A stretch of 64,000 nucleotides of DNA from Oscarella lobularis (taxonomy: Eukaryota > Porifera > Homoscleromorpha > Homosclerophorida > Oscarellidae), in contig NC_089191.1 of the NCBI RefSeq assembly GCF_947507565.1, positions 1,488,001 through 1,552,000 on the forward strand, read 5' to 3'. Under the pieces are notes generated by a model. That model saw only the letters and a program-made list of their open reading frames with translations, had not been told where the DNA came from and made no database searches. This document shows, in pieces, positions 43,381-54,446 of the stretch. Every line of letters starts with the position of its first letter. Position 1 is the stretch's first letter. Made by a program: the position numbers and the translations under genes.

Positions 43381-46275
43381 TCAGAAACGCCTAGTTTGAC
43401 GCTTTGGAAGAGGCGTGTCATCAATCTTTTCCTCAGGGTATTGAAGCCTTTTTCGGCTCGAATTTCCTCTTACAGGTATAAGGGCAGATGATCCCTGTTG
43501 CTTCAATGACATAGAATTTGTCAGGACCTGCTGGACAGAAGGATTCTCTGATCTTCCTCCTCTTGCTCTCTGCTGTCCAAAATAATTTTCAATGGGATCC
43601 TGGTTCAGGTTGCCACTTAGGATGAAACATTGATTCGACCCCTCAACCGTAAAGAAATACTTCACTAAATCCACGAAGGAGCAAACTAAATAATGCAATG
43701 CATTAATATTTATTACTGCAAGTATCTAAAAGCGCTTGCCGGAAATGTGCAAGCCCTCCAGTGTCTCTCTGCTCAGCTGCCGCAGAGCTACCTCGCCTTT
43801 AGACAGCATAGGAACTGACTCAATTTCAGCCTGCCATTCACGCAAATATCCGAGAAAGTCAGTCTTCAGGTACTGCAAAGGAAAAAAGATATATCTTTTC
43901 TATACGTATAAATAATATTACAACGCAATATGTACATACCGTCAGACGTTCGTCATTAGGACTAGTGTACCCTCGCCGATCAGGCTTGTCTGCCTTTAGT
44001 GATCGCGCATTCATGCAATCAAACATTTTATCGAATATGCGAATAAACTTGGCCGTTTCTTCGGATCCCTCAATTTTGAAATATTCCAGAGCGTTAGCGA
44101 CACTTCCACTTAGAACCTATATTACACGTCATAAAGAGTACGAGTAAGGGTATTGACATTTACCTGAGCAGCCAGGTCTACCCTCATCCGTGAAAAAGAC
44201 GTTAGTTGAACGTGCTCCAATTTAAACTTCGGCAACAGAGAAAGGCCAGTCCTATCGGCCGCAATCCGGCATTTATCATATAAATCTTTGATGTGCTGCC
44301 ACGTTATACTCTTCCCGTTTTTCTATAAATAATTGTATGAAAATGCAACACAAACTAGAATCTCACCATCATAGATCTGCGCCAGCCATTTGCGAAAGAG
44401 TGAGACAGACAATTCCGGGTTGTTTTGATTAGATGTGGAGCGTTGGAGAAGAAGAATAGTGGCCGCTGCGGGTGACTGTACCTGTTTGGGACCTTGTGTA
44501 CAAGTGCGTCGTCATAGGGCGTCCAGTGCTGTCGATAGAAACTACGATTGGCTGCGGCACCATCTGATGTTATGGCAACAACGCTAAAACCACATGTTTC
44601 GAGCTGACGGACAGCTTCCCAGATGATCCAATGTAGATCGACAGAGTGCACTCCTATTAGAAGACATCGGATTGGAGACAAAGCGCTTAGGACTTAGCAC
44701 TGTACCTGCTGTAGGAAAGTGTGCATAAGGAAACTTTAAACTTGTAACAAGCCCCGCGACAGGCACCTTTTCTCTTTTCATTGCGCTTTCCAATCCGGCC
44801 AGGGTGTTGTTGAAATCTCCCATGTAAACTAGCCCCACGACGTTTCCCGAGTGCTTATCAAAAACGATGTCCTCTCGGACTTTCATTTCGTCAACGACGA
44901 GTACGACGTGCCGCTGAGCAGGCGAAAGCGAAGAGATGTCAGCCTCCTTCAAGAGATGGTCATTGGCTTCTTTCTGGAAGCCTGGTTTTGCGTCGTAAAA
45001 GTGCACGTAATCGCGCAATGTTCTCTCTGAGGGAAGGCGCATGAACCCCGAAGTGCGAGCGGCGTGGTATGCTGTGGACGAGAGCATCTTTAGATTAAGC
45101 GCCCATCTGATCATCATTGGATGCCAGCGCATTCCACGGCTGTCAGCTACGCGAGACGCCTTCTGCTGATCCCAGAACAGCCTCCTAAAATATACATATT
45201 GGAGTAGGTAAGTAATGAAACTGAACGTACTGAAACGACCCGGCAGGAAAATCTTCCTCAACAGAGAGCGAATTGTCATCCATGATTTGAATCATATCGT
45301 TGTGAAGCCCGTCACTAACTACGACGCCGCAGGATTCTACCGACTGCGAAATCGCCGATTGCAGCCGCCTAATTCGTTGTTTCAAAACTTTCTGCTTAGC
45401 AGCAAGCTGATGAAGTTTCTTGGTACGTCCCGGGGTGTCCATAGATGAGTTGGGGCCGAATTTTGACTTCAAGCCAGAAACTACTGGACGTATTCGATTT
45501 TCTCTGCTTAACTGCTTATTTAGCGTCTTTCTGTGTTTAAAGCAGCTGACGCAACGGTTATTTTTAGGCACAAGAAGTGAACATGAAGTGCTGCGAATGG
45601 TCCTCTTGTACACGACGCCTTTATATGCGAAGGGCGAGTGCCTGTCTATTGCGGCAACGACGGCTCCTTTCTTCCCAGAAAATTCTTCCTTCCGCACGGA
45701 ACGAACTTTCCAAAATTTATTGTCGGGGTTGCCTGCGTCATCATCTTATTAAATAAGTTTTCGAAGTTATTCATTTATACACCAACCGGGACAAATATGT
45801 AGTGCTTCCAGTAAAGCAATCAACGCGTCTTGAGTGTCCGCCGGCAATACAGTATTCAGCAAAAAGCCTCTAACGTAAACTTGTTTACGTTCGGAGGAAA
45901 GCCGGATGCTGTGCGTAACTGTCGTCGGCACCCTCTCTTGGGAGCGATTTGCTACAATGCGGCTGATGAGAACGTCATCTCCATCCATCATACGATGCCA
46001 TGAGACAGTGCTGCACGGGGTCAGATTGCATGTACGTAGGCGCACGTCGGTCTGACTTACCTATAAACATTTTGCTCTTCTTCAGACTCACGACTTTCCG
46101 GCTCCGAGTCGGAACATTCCCGAGAAGGCGGAATTTCCGGCTCAAGACCTTGCCTGTCAAGATTTTGCGGCGCAGGATTAATGGTGGAAGAACCTTTCGA
46201 TGAACAGAGTGCAGTCACTTCGGCTTTCGCAACGTTTTTCGTGCCTTTCTTTCGCGTATAGCGAAAACGACCCAT
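43381..46275 (-). CDS. P-element (THAP9-like) transposase, 9 exons, intact
   Basis: Exons 46275-46061, 46010-45787, 45732-45231, 45184-44706, 44653-44367, 44322-44164, 44116-43940, 43872-43740 and 43685-43381 join in phase to 827 codons. Introns are 46-67 nt, all GT-AG except the last, GC-AG. The first 70 residues are basic then acidic; no THAP finger is visible. Next come ICPGNPDNKFWKVRS, a Cys pair RCVSCFKHRKTL and a coiled coil, then DSRGMRWHPMMIRWALNLKM and TSGFMRLPSERTLRDYVHFY. RNase H parts: HVVLVVDEMKVREDIVFDKH (first Asp), GFSVVAITSDGAAANRSFYR (second Asp) and FFFSNAPHLIKTTRNCLSHS. The last exon has LNQDPIENYFGQQRARGGRS (P-family Glu region). It would act in the nucleus on the flanking TIRs. 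No lesion found. Confidence 0.85.
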
Positions 46276-46813
46276 GCTGAAGCCTGCCGAGAATCAGGGA
46301 CAATTACTTAGTGAAGAAATGTTTTAACGCCAAATTTTTTTTATAGTTCTCTAGAGTCAGCTTCAGTGAAGAGATCGAGCCATCATGCAGTTCAATAAGT
46401 GGTGAGATGTCGAGTCGATGCGTCCCCCCTTATGAGTGGTTTCGCCACGCCCATTATGGGAAAAACATGTCGTTTAGTGATCAGTCGCTCGACGGAAGTG
46501 CATTGCAGCAGCGCCGTTCCATTCGACAATGGAACGTCTACATATTTACATCGCGTAGGTAGAGCCAAGTGAGATTATGCAGATGTAGGACGTCCCCCCG
46601 TGTATGAGTGTAGGCGTTGATGGGTTTCCTTGCCTCCAGTGAAACATAGGCGTCAAGCGATGCGCGTTTTACCTTTAAAAAGAAGCGAAGGACAACTTTA
46701 CTATAAGAAGTGCACTCCGAAGGAAAAATTTCGACACAAACAAGCGATTTGTATCCGGGACATGTTGCCAAGCGAGGAGACACACCTTGCTTCACCTAAA
46801 TCCTATTGGAAAA
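46276..46813. other. 5' region of P-like transposase gene
   Basis: Upstream of the transposase start and inside the right TIR. One minus-strand ORF (46538-46795) has no THAP-like C-x2-4-C...C-x2-H pattern. It probably holds the promoter and transposase sites, and an unseen upstream exon is possible. Confidence 0.4.
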
Positions 46814-46859
46814 TCACGTGAAAGTGCTAGTTGCCAATCCCTCTCTCTATTTTATCTAT
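46814..46859 (-). repeat. Right TIR of P-like element
   Basis: Reverse complement of 42281-42326 with one mismatch (T for G before TCACGTGA). Confidence 0.95.
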
Positions 46860-46868
46860 GATCGAACC
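46860..46868. repeat. Target duplication, right copy (GATCGAACC)
   Basis: Matches 42272-42280. Confidence 0.9.
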
Positions 46869-48301
46869 AAATGCCTGCCGTCATTGGGCCTTTATTCGTG
46901 CTTTTGTAATAGCCTCGTTCAGCTCGTCTAGGCGCCGGATGATTCTTTTTCTTCATGGATTCTGGGTACCCAAGACGACTGACCCTGGCTGTCCCCGTTG
47001 CGTATATGTCCATGAAAAATAGCCTTTTGAAGAGATCTGGACTTGTGTAGTAGTTATCCAGATAAAGGACGTGTTCTTTGTTTTAACATCTTTCGACGAG
47101 ATCGAGAACAGACCGTGTGCACAGTCCGTCGCCGCTTCTTCTGTTTGTTTCCCAGTGTAGATAAAAAAGTCCCAGACATACCTGGTTGGAGCATCAGCAA
47201 TAACGAAGGACTTTATTCCCCATTTATGGGGTTTGTCCTTCATATAGCCCCAACGCCCCTTGAAAGGGATCATTGCTTCATCGATGATAATATTTTTTGA
47301 AAGATGGAAAAGTGACTTCAATTTTTCTTTGCAATGATTTATAAGGGGCCTGACCTAGTCATGGCATCTACTGACAATAATATTAGACAAAGTAAATACC
47401 TTCTGAAGCTTTTCTCGACGAGAATGACCTCGTGGAAGGTCTGCGGCTATGTCTGACATATGAAGAAATCGATTTATTTGTTTATACCTGGTGATAGAGA
47501 ATACAGTTCTCAATTTCGCATTTACTGATTTGTTTATACCTGGTCTCAGAAAATACAGTAGACAAATTTGTTTTCATGTAATGACAGGACGTCTGCCAGT
47601 AGTCCTCAAGTCGAGGAAAACGCAAAACGCCCATCAAAATCGAAAGACCAAGGAAAGCCTTCATTTCCCGTTTGGAAATCGGGCAACAGGTTCTCCCTGG
47701 CTTTTCGAGACGGGCTTCTACGCTGTCGGCGTAAGAGTTGCTGTTCTGGACAAGCAGGTCGAGGAGTTGATCGGTCCAAAACAGGTGGAAAAAGAACAAC
47801 GCGTCGGCGTCGTCGGGTGCATCAACTGCCGGCTCTGTTTCGCTGGTAAATTCCATCAGAGGGTAATGAACAAAATTGTCCGACCACTCTGATGGAAAAA
47901 CGATATCGTAACCTGGCTCGTCTGTGGAAAGAAAGCAAGAAATTCCACTCAGAGCACAAAACAAACAAACCAACCTAACCGGAAGTGGGTGGATGATCGT
48001 CTTCGCTCTCGTTTGTCGAAACGGCACCTTTGTCGCTACTCTCAGCGGCGTCTACATCGTCGTCGACAAGTCCTCTTCAATGTCCTCGCTTTCGCTACCA
48101 GAAAAACTCGCGGCGGCCCCCTCAACTACTCTTGACGGTTAGCGATCGTACTTCGGATTTTCTCCAAAGAACGCTACCTTCTTCGGCATCGATAAGCAAG
48201 TCGTCGTCGTCGTCGTCGTCGTCGTCGCTAAAAGCGTCGAAAATAGCAAAATCAGCCATGCGTTGGAGAGTTCTCGCTCGACAAGAACGCTTGGCCGCCA
48301 T
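46869..48301 (-). pseudogene. piggyBac copy 3 transposase, 5' half
   Basis: From ATG 48301: MAAKRSCRARTLQRMADFAI and an Asp run from a GTC repeat (48193-48225). An acidic exon follows, then (intron at about 47990-47935) DEPGYDIVFPSEWSDNFVHY, LFFFHLFWTDQLLDLLVQNS and FLGLSILMGVLRFPRLEDYW. After an intron flanked by two copies of CCAGGTATAAACAAAT come INRFLHMSDIAADLPRGHSR, LSKNIIIDEAMIPFKGRWGY (first Asp) and, in another frame, VLYLDNYYTSPDLFKRLFFM (second Asp). Frameshifts occur in exon 1 and between the two Asp blocks. The sequence ends in the codons for FDRR, where the P-like element is inserted. Confidence 0.85.
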
Positions 48302-48504
48302 CTTCGATGCGTATTACGTCACGATTGTTTTTTCATAGTAACCGACGCGAAAAGGCTGCGCACACGGCGTAAGTAAGTACGCAATAAACACCCGTATGCG
48401 CGTATGCTGTTGTATTTTCTCTAAAGTCTACGCAGACAGCGTAGATGCAGGTATTAACAAGCGCGCGCCAACTACCAATTAAGTGGCGATCGCCGGTGAA
48501 AGGG

Positions 48505-49174
48505 TTTTTAATTAATTAATTACTTTGTTAATTAATTTTCTATTTTTCATTGCCTCAACTATTGTACGAGAAGGAACGAAATCGTATCAAAAAATCACGG
48601 TTATTCTATGGAGAAGATGACTTGACTGATCACCGACGTTTCTAGACTCCCAAGTCGAATACCGGTAACCGCCTTCTCGTGCGGATTCAAACGGAACTTG
48701 AGACAGCCGAGAAGCGACGTCGACCGGCCCAAAAGCGACTCCCGCGATTGGCGAGAGAGGAAAGAGGAAGTAAGACAAAAAATAGCGATATAGATACAGT
48801 ATAACGATAAATTGTTTTGTACAGAATCTACAGCATTGACGAGCGCTTCAAAGCGACGCCGCCGAAAAACGAGCACGCATGGAGAAAATTCGCGCGATGC
48901 AACTAGAGGAAGGGAGGAAGCAGCGAATGGGGAGACAATTCGAAGAGGAATTCAATAGAAAATATGAGAGCAAATTCAAAGGGGTATAAGTGTCTCAGAG
49001 TGCAGTTGTTAAAGAGCAACTGAAGTGGGCAGAATTTTCTTCCAGTTTGACCTACCGCTGGGTTGCAGTTTTTGTCTTAGATAGCTTCTGAAAATTATTC
49101 CTTCTAAATATGAATTTTGGCGGAGATATTCGTGTTTCTCACTTCGTCCTGTGACGTAGAGAAGTGAAGGGGAG
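48505..49174. other. Intergenic
   Basis: (TTAA)n-rich start, then unassigned sequence. No gene supported. Confidence 0.35.
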
Positions 49175-49176
49175 TA

Positions 49177-49977
49177 CAGTGGAACCTGGTTATTGCAGTC
49201 ACCTACTTGCTCAAGTTCAGTGGCCGCTATAAACAGGTGGCCGTTTAAACGAAACGCATGTTATTTCGATAATTCACTTTAAAATGAAATGAAACGAGGC
49301 TGTTCAAGTTAGTTAAGCACTACTTTTTCCTAAAGTAATCATGTATAGTCGCCTGATTTATCTTCTTCATGCTCTGTAGTTTAGCTTCTTTCAATCTTGT
49401 TGACGGGCAAAATGCAGCATCTGCTTCTTTCTCGTTTCCCTTATCGTCGGCGAAATGAAGAAGGACCTGCGCAACAAAGATAGCATGATCGTAGGACTCT
49501 ATCTGTTGCTGACGATCTTCTTGCTCTTCTTCTTCGCTGTCGGTTTCAACGTCTGACTCAGGACAAAATTTCTTTGAGCTTTTCATGCCTTCAATCGCTG
49601 CGGACCAGAGTTTGTCCTAACAATCTTCTCCCTCCTCAATTGTGGCGCACGTTGCAACGTCCGTATCATATTCCGCGTACTCTAATGCACACACGTCAGC
49701 ATCAATGCCACTTACCGAATCTTCCAGTGTCGAAGAGCCGTCATCATTTTTCCCGTCCAAATCTAAATCGACGAATGGATCTTCCTCGATTTCCCCTTCC
49801 ACCAGAGTAACACCGCAGAGCTTGAAACATTTAGCTATTGTTCTAGCCGTGACATCTTCAAACGCTGCTCTTGTCCATCTGATTGCGTCTAGGACAGTCA
49901 CAGCCTTGGCAATGCTAGAAGCTGACATGTCGGTTGAATCAATTAGTGCAAGAACGTGCGTCAGAAGGTTGTGACAA
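49177..49977 (-). pseudogene. Tigger/pogo remnant: C-terminal half and one TIR
   Basis: TA at 49175-49176 and CAGTGGAACCTGGTTATTGC from 49177 form a Tigger-type end. The minus-strand frame (about 49970-49320) reads HNLLTHVLALIDSTDMSASS, then TVLDAIRWTRAAFEDVTART with IAKCFKLCGV. This is the part of a Tigger transposase that follows the DDE core. An acidic region follows, an in-frame TAG at 49617-49619, and a C-terminal tail ATIHDYFRKK. It is homologous to the tail of the 23.8-26.3 kb element but clearly a different subfamily. The HTH and DDE parts and the other TIR are missing. Confidence 0.8.
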
Positions 49978-50140
49978 GGTCGTGCTCAGGACCCCGTAGC
50001 AGTTTATGGCGTCATGCCCACGACGCCCTCCTAAAAAAAAATAATGTGAAACTCAAAAAGAGAAGAACTCTACCATACCGTGATCTTGTGCTTGCCGCTT
50101 GCCTTCTCTGCTGAATGTATGCCTGCTGCCGTATATAAAA

Positions 50141-50895
50141 TCAATAGGCAGACAAGCATATTTTTGTTTTCGGCGTCATTCTCCTAGGGAGACTATCAAT
50201 GTCCGAGACGAACTTTGGTACTTCTGAAAGTGGCGGGAACAGAAAAGAATTTGCCGACCAATTGATTCCAGTACTAAACAGCAAGAGAAAGTTCTTTTGT
50301 AGCAGAAATGTATGTTGTTTCGTCGACAATAATGGAAAATATGGCGACTTGATAACACAGTCAACCAATCGTTCTTCAAGCTGTGCACTGAATTCTGAGA
50401 GCATTTCTTGAGAGCTTTGTTCAGAATTGTCTGTTCATTTCTGTCAATGTGAGTCGCAAAAGCGACTGATACTCTATGTCAATGCACAGTTGCCGCAGTG
50501 ATCGTAAGTGCGTAATGTGAGCAATTTCGTTTTTTTCTAGCCAGTAAAGAAACCTGATTGCGTCGCATAACCCTTCGCCGTCAACAGTTAGCTCACGCTC
50601 AAAAGGATCGTCGGGGCGCTGTCGCTGCTGTCGAGGAACGGTTTCATCCTGAAATGTTTTAGGACGCCGCTTGTGAAATTTACGCATTACGTGTCGCTAA
50701 AAGATGACTGGCGGAGTCGTTCGATGCTCGCATTTGCCATTTTCCCCTGATCGTGAATGGCACACTTATTTTTTCTGTCGGATATAGGGCCTGAAGAAGT
50801 TTCAAAGAGTGTTCCAGAAGTAGTCTTAAAGTAGGAGTTGGGCTTTGAGAGTCTTCGAAACTCATTTTGATTCGCGAGTGACAAACAACAAACAC
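50141..50895 (-). other. Possible multi-exon hypothetical gene
   Basis: Three consecutive minus-strand open stretches: SFEDSQSPTPTLRLLLEHSL (50862); DDPFERELTVDGEGLCDAIR with FLYWLEKNEIAHI and LTLTEMNRQF (50687-50421); and NSVHSLKNDWLTVLSSRHIF (50395). They look coding and helical. I do not recognise the family and could not fix the splice sites. Confidence 0.3.
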
Positions 50896-52295
50896 ACGAA
50901 CCTCAGATACACAACAGTCTTCTACTCGTTCCGTTTTTGTACCTTTCTTTTAGTTTTTAAATTCAAATCGAAGGACATTGTACCGTATCACTGCAAAAGA
51001 GAAACTATTTGCACCGAGATTTGGCAAAGGCAATGTGGGTATGAAAGATTAAAATTGCAGTCTCCTTTCAATATGAAGGTACCTTTCGCTCGTTTCGTTT
51101 CTGCAAAATTGCTTCATGACAATCGGTTTTACTGATCCTATACCATTTCGCTCTCCTCCACAAAGTTCCTCTAAAAATATACGATATTTAAAAATATTGT
51201 TCAGCGATAGGTAAGTACACACCAGTTATGCAAGAAGTACTACAACTCAATTTACGTGAACTCTACCGTAACGTCTTTCATCTAATTGTTGGAACTGCCT
51301 CTTAGTAATGCTATCTAGTTTACATTTATCTACTACACAGAGAAAATGAGACAAACGGAGCAGGCTATGTAACAGCTTGACGTGATCACATTAAATGTTA
51401 CCTTCTCTTTTGTCTATTCCATAATCGTCATTATACGGATCTAGAAAGCAGGAAGTAAAAAACCGAACTAACGCTACATTGAAAGGTAAACGATATTTGG
51501 ATTAACGGCGAGAAATAATTCAACAAATCGATACAAATCTTGAAAATGTTCAAAAGAGGTTAGGAACTTAAAATTGCGCTAAACTGAGAGTTGATCTCAA
51601 GTCTTATTCACGAATTGCGGGTTTGATCAGCTGCGGGCTCCAACATAGCAACGGCGACGGCCGCTTTCTCGTCAGCTTGTTTCCGTCCTTTAACAAAATA
51701 CAAAATAGCGCCCATATTGACAAATGTTTTAAAATTAAATTATGAATAAGCGGTATGACAGACTTAATACAAAATAAAGCGCACGAAATCAAAACAGGAA
51801 TCGAAAGTGTCCTTTCAAGCGCAACGACATCTCACGAGGGTCTGTTCCGTACAAATGTGGCGTACTAATGGAATCAATTGTCAAATGTGTGACATACGGT
51901 CACCTGTCAATGACTCACCTATATGACGGAGAAAGACTGGCAAACACGGCACACAAGTTTTGCCAACGGCTCACAGGTTTCGCCAACTACTCATTTTCAT
52001 TTGGTCGCGGCAAAAAACCCACTGGCGCCAAGAGCTTAGGAAAGTGAAGAGGTGCCTGAGACATGGAGGTCGCAACGAAGCCGCGTGCACATGCGGGTAA
52101 CATGTACCGTAGCTAACCCTCACCCTAGCTGACAAAAATGTGACTCCGTCGGCGCCATCGTCGTCTGAAGCGCCTGCGCCCGCGCCGTCGGTGGAGAAGA
52201 ATATGCGATCATATGCCGATCGTTGATAATCTGAGTGCTATAATGTCTGGCCTAGTATGTATTGATTGATTAATTAATTGATTAATTATTTACAG
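50896..52295. other. Intergenic, AT-rich
   Basis: 1.4 kb with no supported gene or repeat. Confidence 0.4.
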
Positions 52296-52299
52296 ATAT

Positions 52300-53960
52300 T
52301 CGTTTCTCCGTTCGTTGCGCCCTCGCCAACAAGCGGCGAGTTTAATCGCCCATCGCAAAAAAGGCGCTTGCCCTCGACGAAGAGGAAGCAGCGATTAGGA
52401 TCGCCGATCTCGAAATTGCGCTTAGCCTGGCCGAGGAGGAAGCTGCAATTAGGCTCGCCGATCGCGAAGCAGCGCTTCGCCGAAAGAAAGAACAAACGGC
52501 GAGCCTAATCACCAATCGCGAAAAGGCGCTTGCCCTCGACGAAGAGGAAGCGGCGATTAGGCTCCTCGATCGCGAAGCAGCGCTTCGCTGAAAAGAAGAA
52601 CAAGCGGCGAGCCTAATTGCCGAACGTCTAGACTCTAGAGTCAGCAACGGTAATACACTATTATGTTTTCGTATGAATTGTTGAAGAAATTTTACACTCT
52701 TTTCTTAGAAACTATTATCAAAGGAAAAAGAGGCGGCGTTTGGCTGAAAAGAAATTTGTAACATTGTATCGTTTTTGTGAATTCATGAAGGTTTTAGTTA
52801 TGTTATAGGATCATGTCGTTCGATATGTGAAGAGCTTCTCTTCAATACTAGGCGAATTCTCTGGTGACATTACGTATAGAAGCAGCTGTAAACGCGACTT
52901 ACCAATGATACTGCGTATAGACGAAGCCGCTGGTTATGACGACGACAACGAAAGTTATGAGTGATATTAGAATATCAGCTTAATGCGTGACTTACCAATG
53001 ATTTACTTAGTTGCTCGCTCTCGCGCCCTCCCTGAACATCAAGCGGACGAAGACAACGAAGGTGTGATATAGAATATCAGTTAAATGCTCGACTTATGAA
53101 TGATTCTGCGTATAGGCTAAGCCGCTCGCCCAGTCGTTCAAGCGGGGTCCGCAGCGGCAGGTGAGTTTGAATAATCCTTAACTGATTCTGATCTTCACTC
53201 AAAATATTTTCGTTTGCGCATGACAAGCCGAGCAGAACGATAACATCAACGAGACGAGTAAGAATTCGCCGTGTAGCTAGCTTGTCAATAATAAATTCAC
53301 GCGCCTTTTTCTCTTTGTCGCTGAATTATGTCGTTTGCCTCCTGGTAAGAAGTAGAGGCAAATTCAGGCAATGATTTCTCATTTGTTTGCTATTTTGGAA
53401 GATCAAATTTTGCAAGCCGCCTCGGAAGGTACGTCGCTATTCTCTTACTTCACCGTCATTTTTTGTTTATTTGGCAGTCATTAGGGAGGAGATAAGAAGA
53501 ATTCGCAATAGAAAAAGAATCATAAAAGGACGTCTTGTTCTTCTCGTCCAGGCCTAGTAATATGATTAATCGTTTATTGTTTACGCAAACTTAAATATAT
53601 TTTAGAATCGATCATCCTGAGAAGAAAACGCTAGAGGAATTATATGCTGCGGCTGGTGGCAGCAAAGTGAAAGACGCCTGGCGTCCAAGAAACAGGGTGC
53701 TGTTGCGTCCATCTGAAAAGTTACGTCTGAGAAAGGTGAGCAGTTTCCAGCATTTTAACGCAATGCACGTATGACCTAAAATTTTTATTTAATATGACTA
53801 CGTTTATTTCGCTTACTGTTTCCGCAGATCAATCTTTGTAGCCGGCTTTACAGACCACCTTTGGTTGGTATTCCCTCGCACTCACTACACTCAGTACCCT
53901 TTAGATCAGGTGACATCATAGAGAGCGTTATCTATTTCAAGAAAAGGACAGACCTCTTAC
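52300..53960 (+). pseudogene. Coiled-coil repeat gene remnant with downstream exons
   Basis: About 52358-52650 encodes a coiled coil of two imperfect 108-bp units: KALALDEEEAAIRIADLEIA, EEEAAIRLADREAALRRKKE, then the second unit ending EAALR-stop-KEEQ (TGA for CGA). A donor after SRVSNG at 52650 is followed by possible exons: NYYQRKKRRRLAEKKF (52710); VIREEIRRIRNRKRIIKGRL (53480); KKTLEELYAAAGGSKVKDAW (53640); and INLCSRLYRPPLVGIPS (53828). The intron-like spacers end in AG. A one-base shift precedes the first unit. The product is unknown, perhaps a degenerate structural protein or transposon gene. Confidence 0.4.
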
Positions 53961-54440
53961 GTTAATATCCGTGATCCTGCTACAACAGCATTTGCATAGT
54001 ACAATACTCAGCGCCAATCCAGGATGAAATAGGGCGGGGGACCACAATATTTTTCAAGGAACACGCCCCTTCTAAGCCGAAACATCAAAGCGATAAATGA
54101 CGCCAGAGCAAAAGGGAGGGCCTGACTTTGGTGAGTCTAATTTGTTGTTGAACTGTTTTTACAGCACCTGTTTGAGGATATTTCCTGTAACCCACGGTGA
54201 ATAAACTGCCAAATTCCTCGAGAATTCCCTCCGCAAGGCAGTAAGCATCTCATTTCTGCTCAAATTCACATGGCCGCAATTATTTAGGGCTTAGCGCCAA
54301 GCAGAAATGATGCAAAACCCAACTCTGGCAACTAGTATCCTCTTCAGTTGACTTTTCTTGAGAACGTCATCAATGATTTGACTAAATAGTATACATTTAG
54401 TTATAAAACTAAGGTAGAATATAAATTAGCGAAATACAGG
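53961..54440. other. Intergenic
   Basis: Nothing recognised. Confidence 0.3.
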
Positions 54441-54446
54441 GAATAA

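Larger units (their letters stand above)
42281..46859. mobile_element. P-like element, apparently complete, with an accessory gene
   Basis: 4579 bp, bounded by 46-bp TIRs that differ at one position and flanked by the direct duplication GATCGAACC (an 8-bp duplication is usual for P elements; here 7-9 depending on where the end is set). Two genes converge with 38 bp between stops: the accessory gene (plus, 42359-43342) and a 9-exon P/THAP9-type transposase (minus, 46275-43381). Both are uninterrupted. It is inserted in the Arg-Arg codons of a piggyBac transposase gene. Confidence 0.93.
41456..48504 (-). mobile_element. piggyBac element (copy 3), split by a P-like element
   Basis: The left end is TTAA (41452-41455) then CCCTTTCTCCGG. 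The right end reads, inwards, CCCTTTCACCGGCGATCGCC from 48504. The right flank is TTTTTAATTAA rather than a clean TTAA. The transposase gene runs from 48301 to about 41700 on the minus strand and is interrupted by 42281-46859 plus one copy of its target duplication. Removing the insert restores one continuous homology. Confidence 0.78.
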
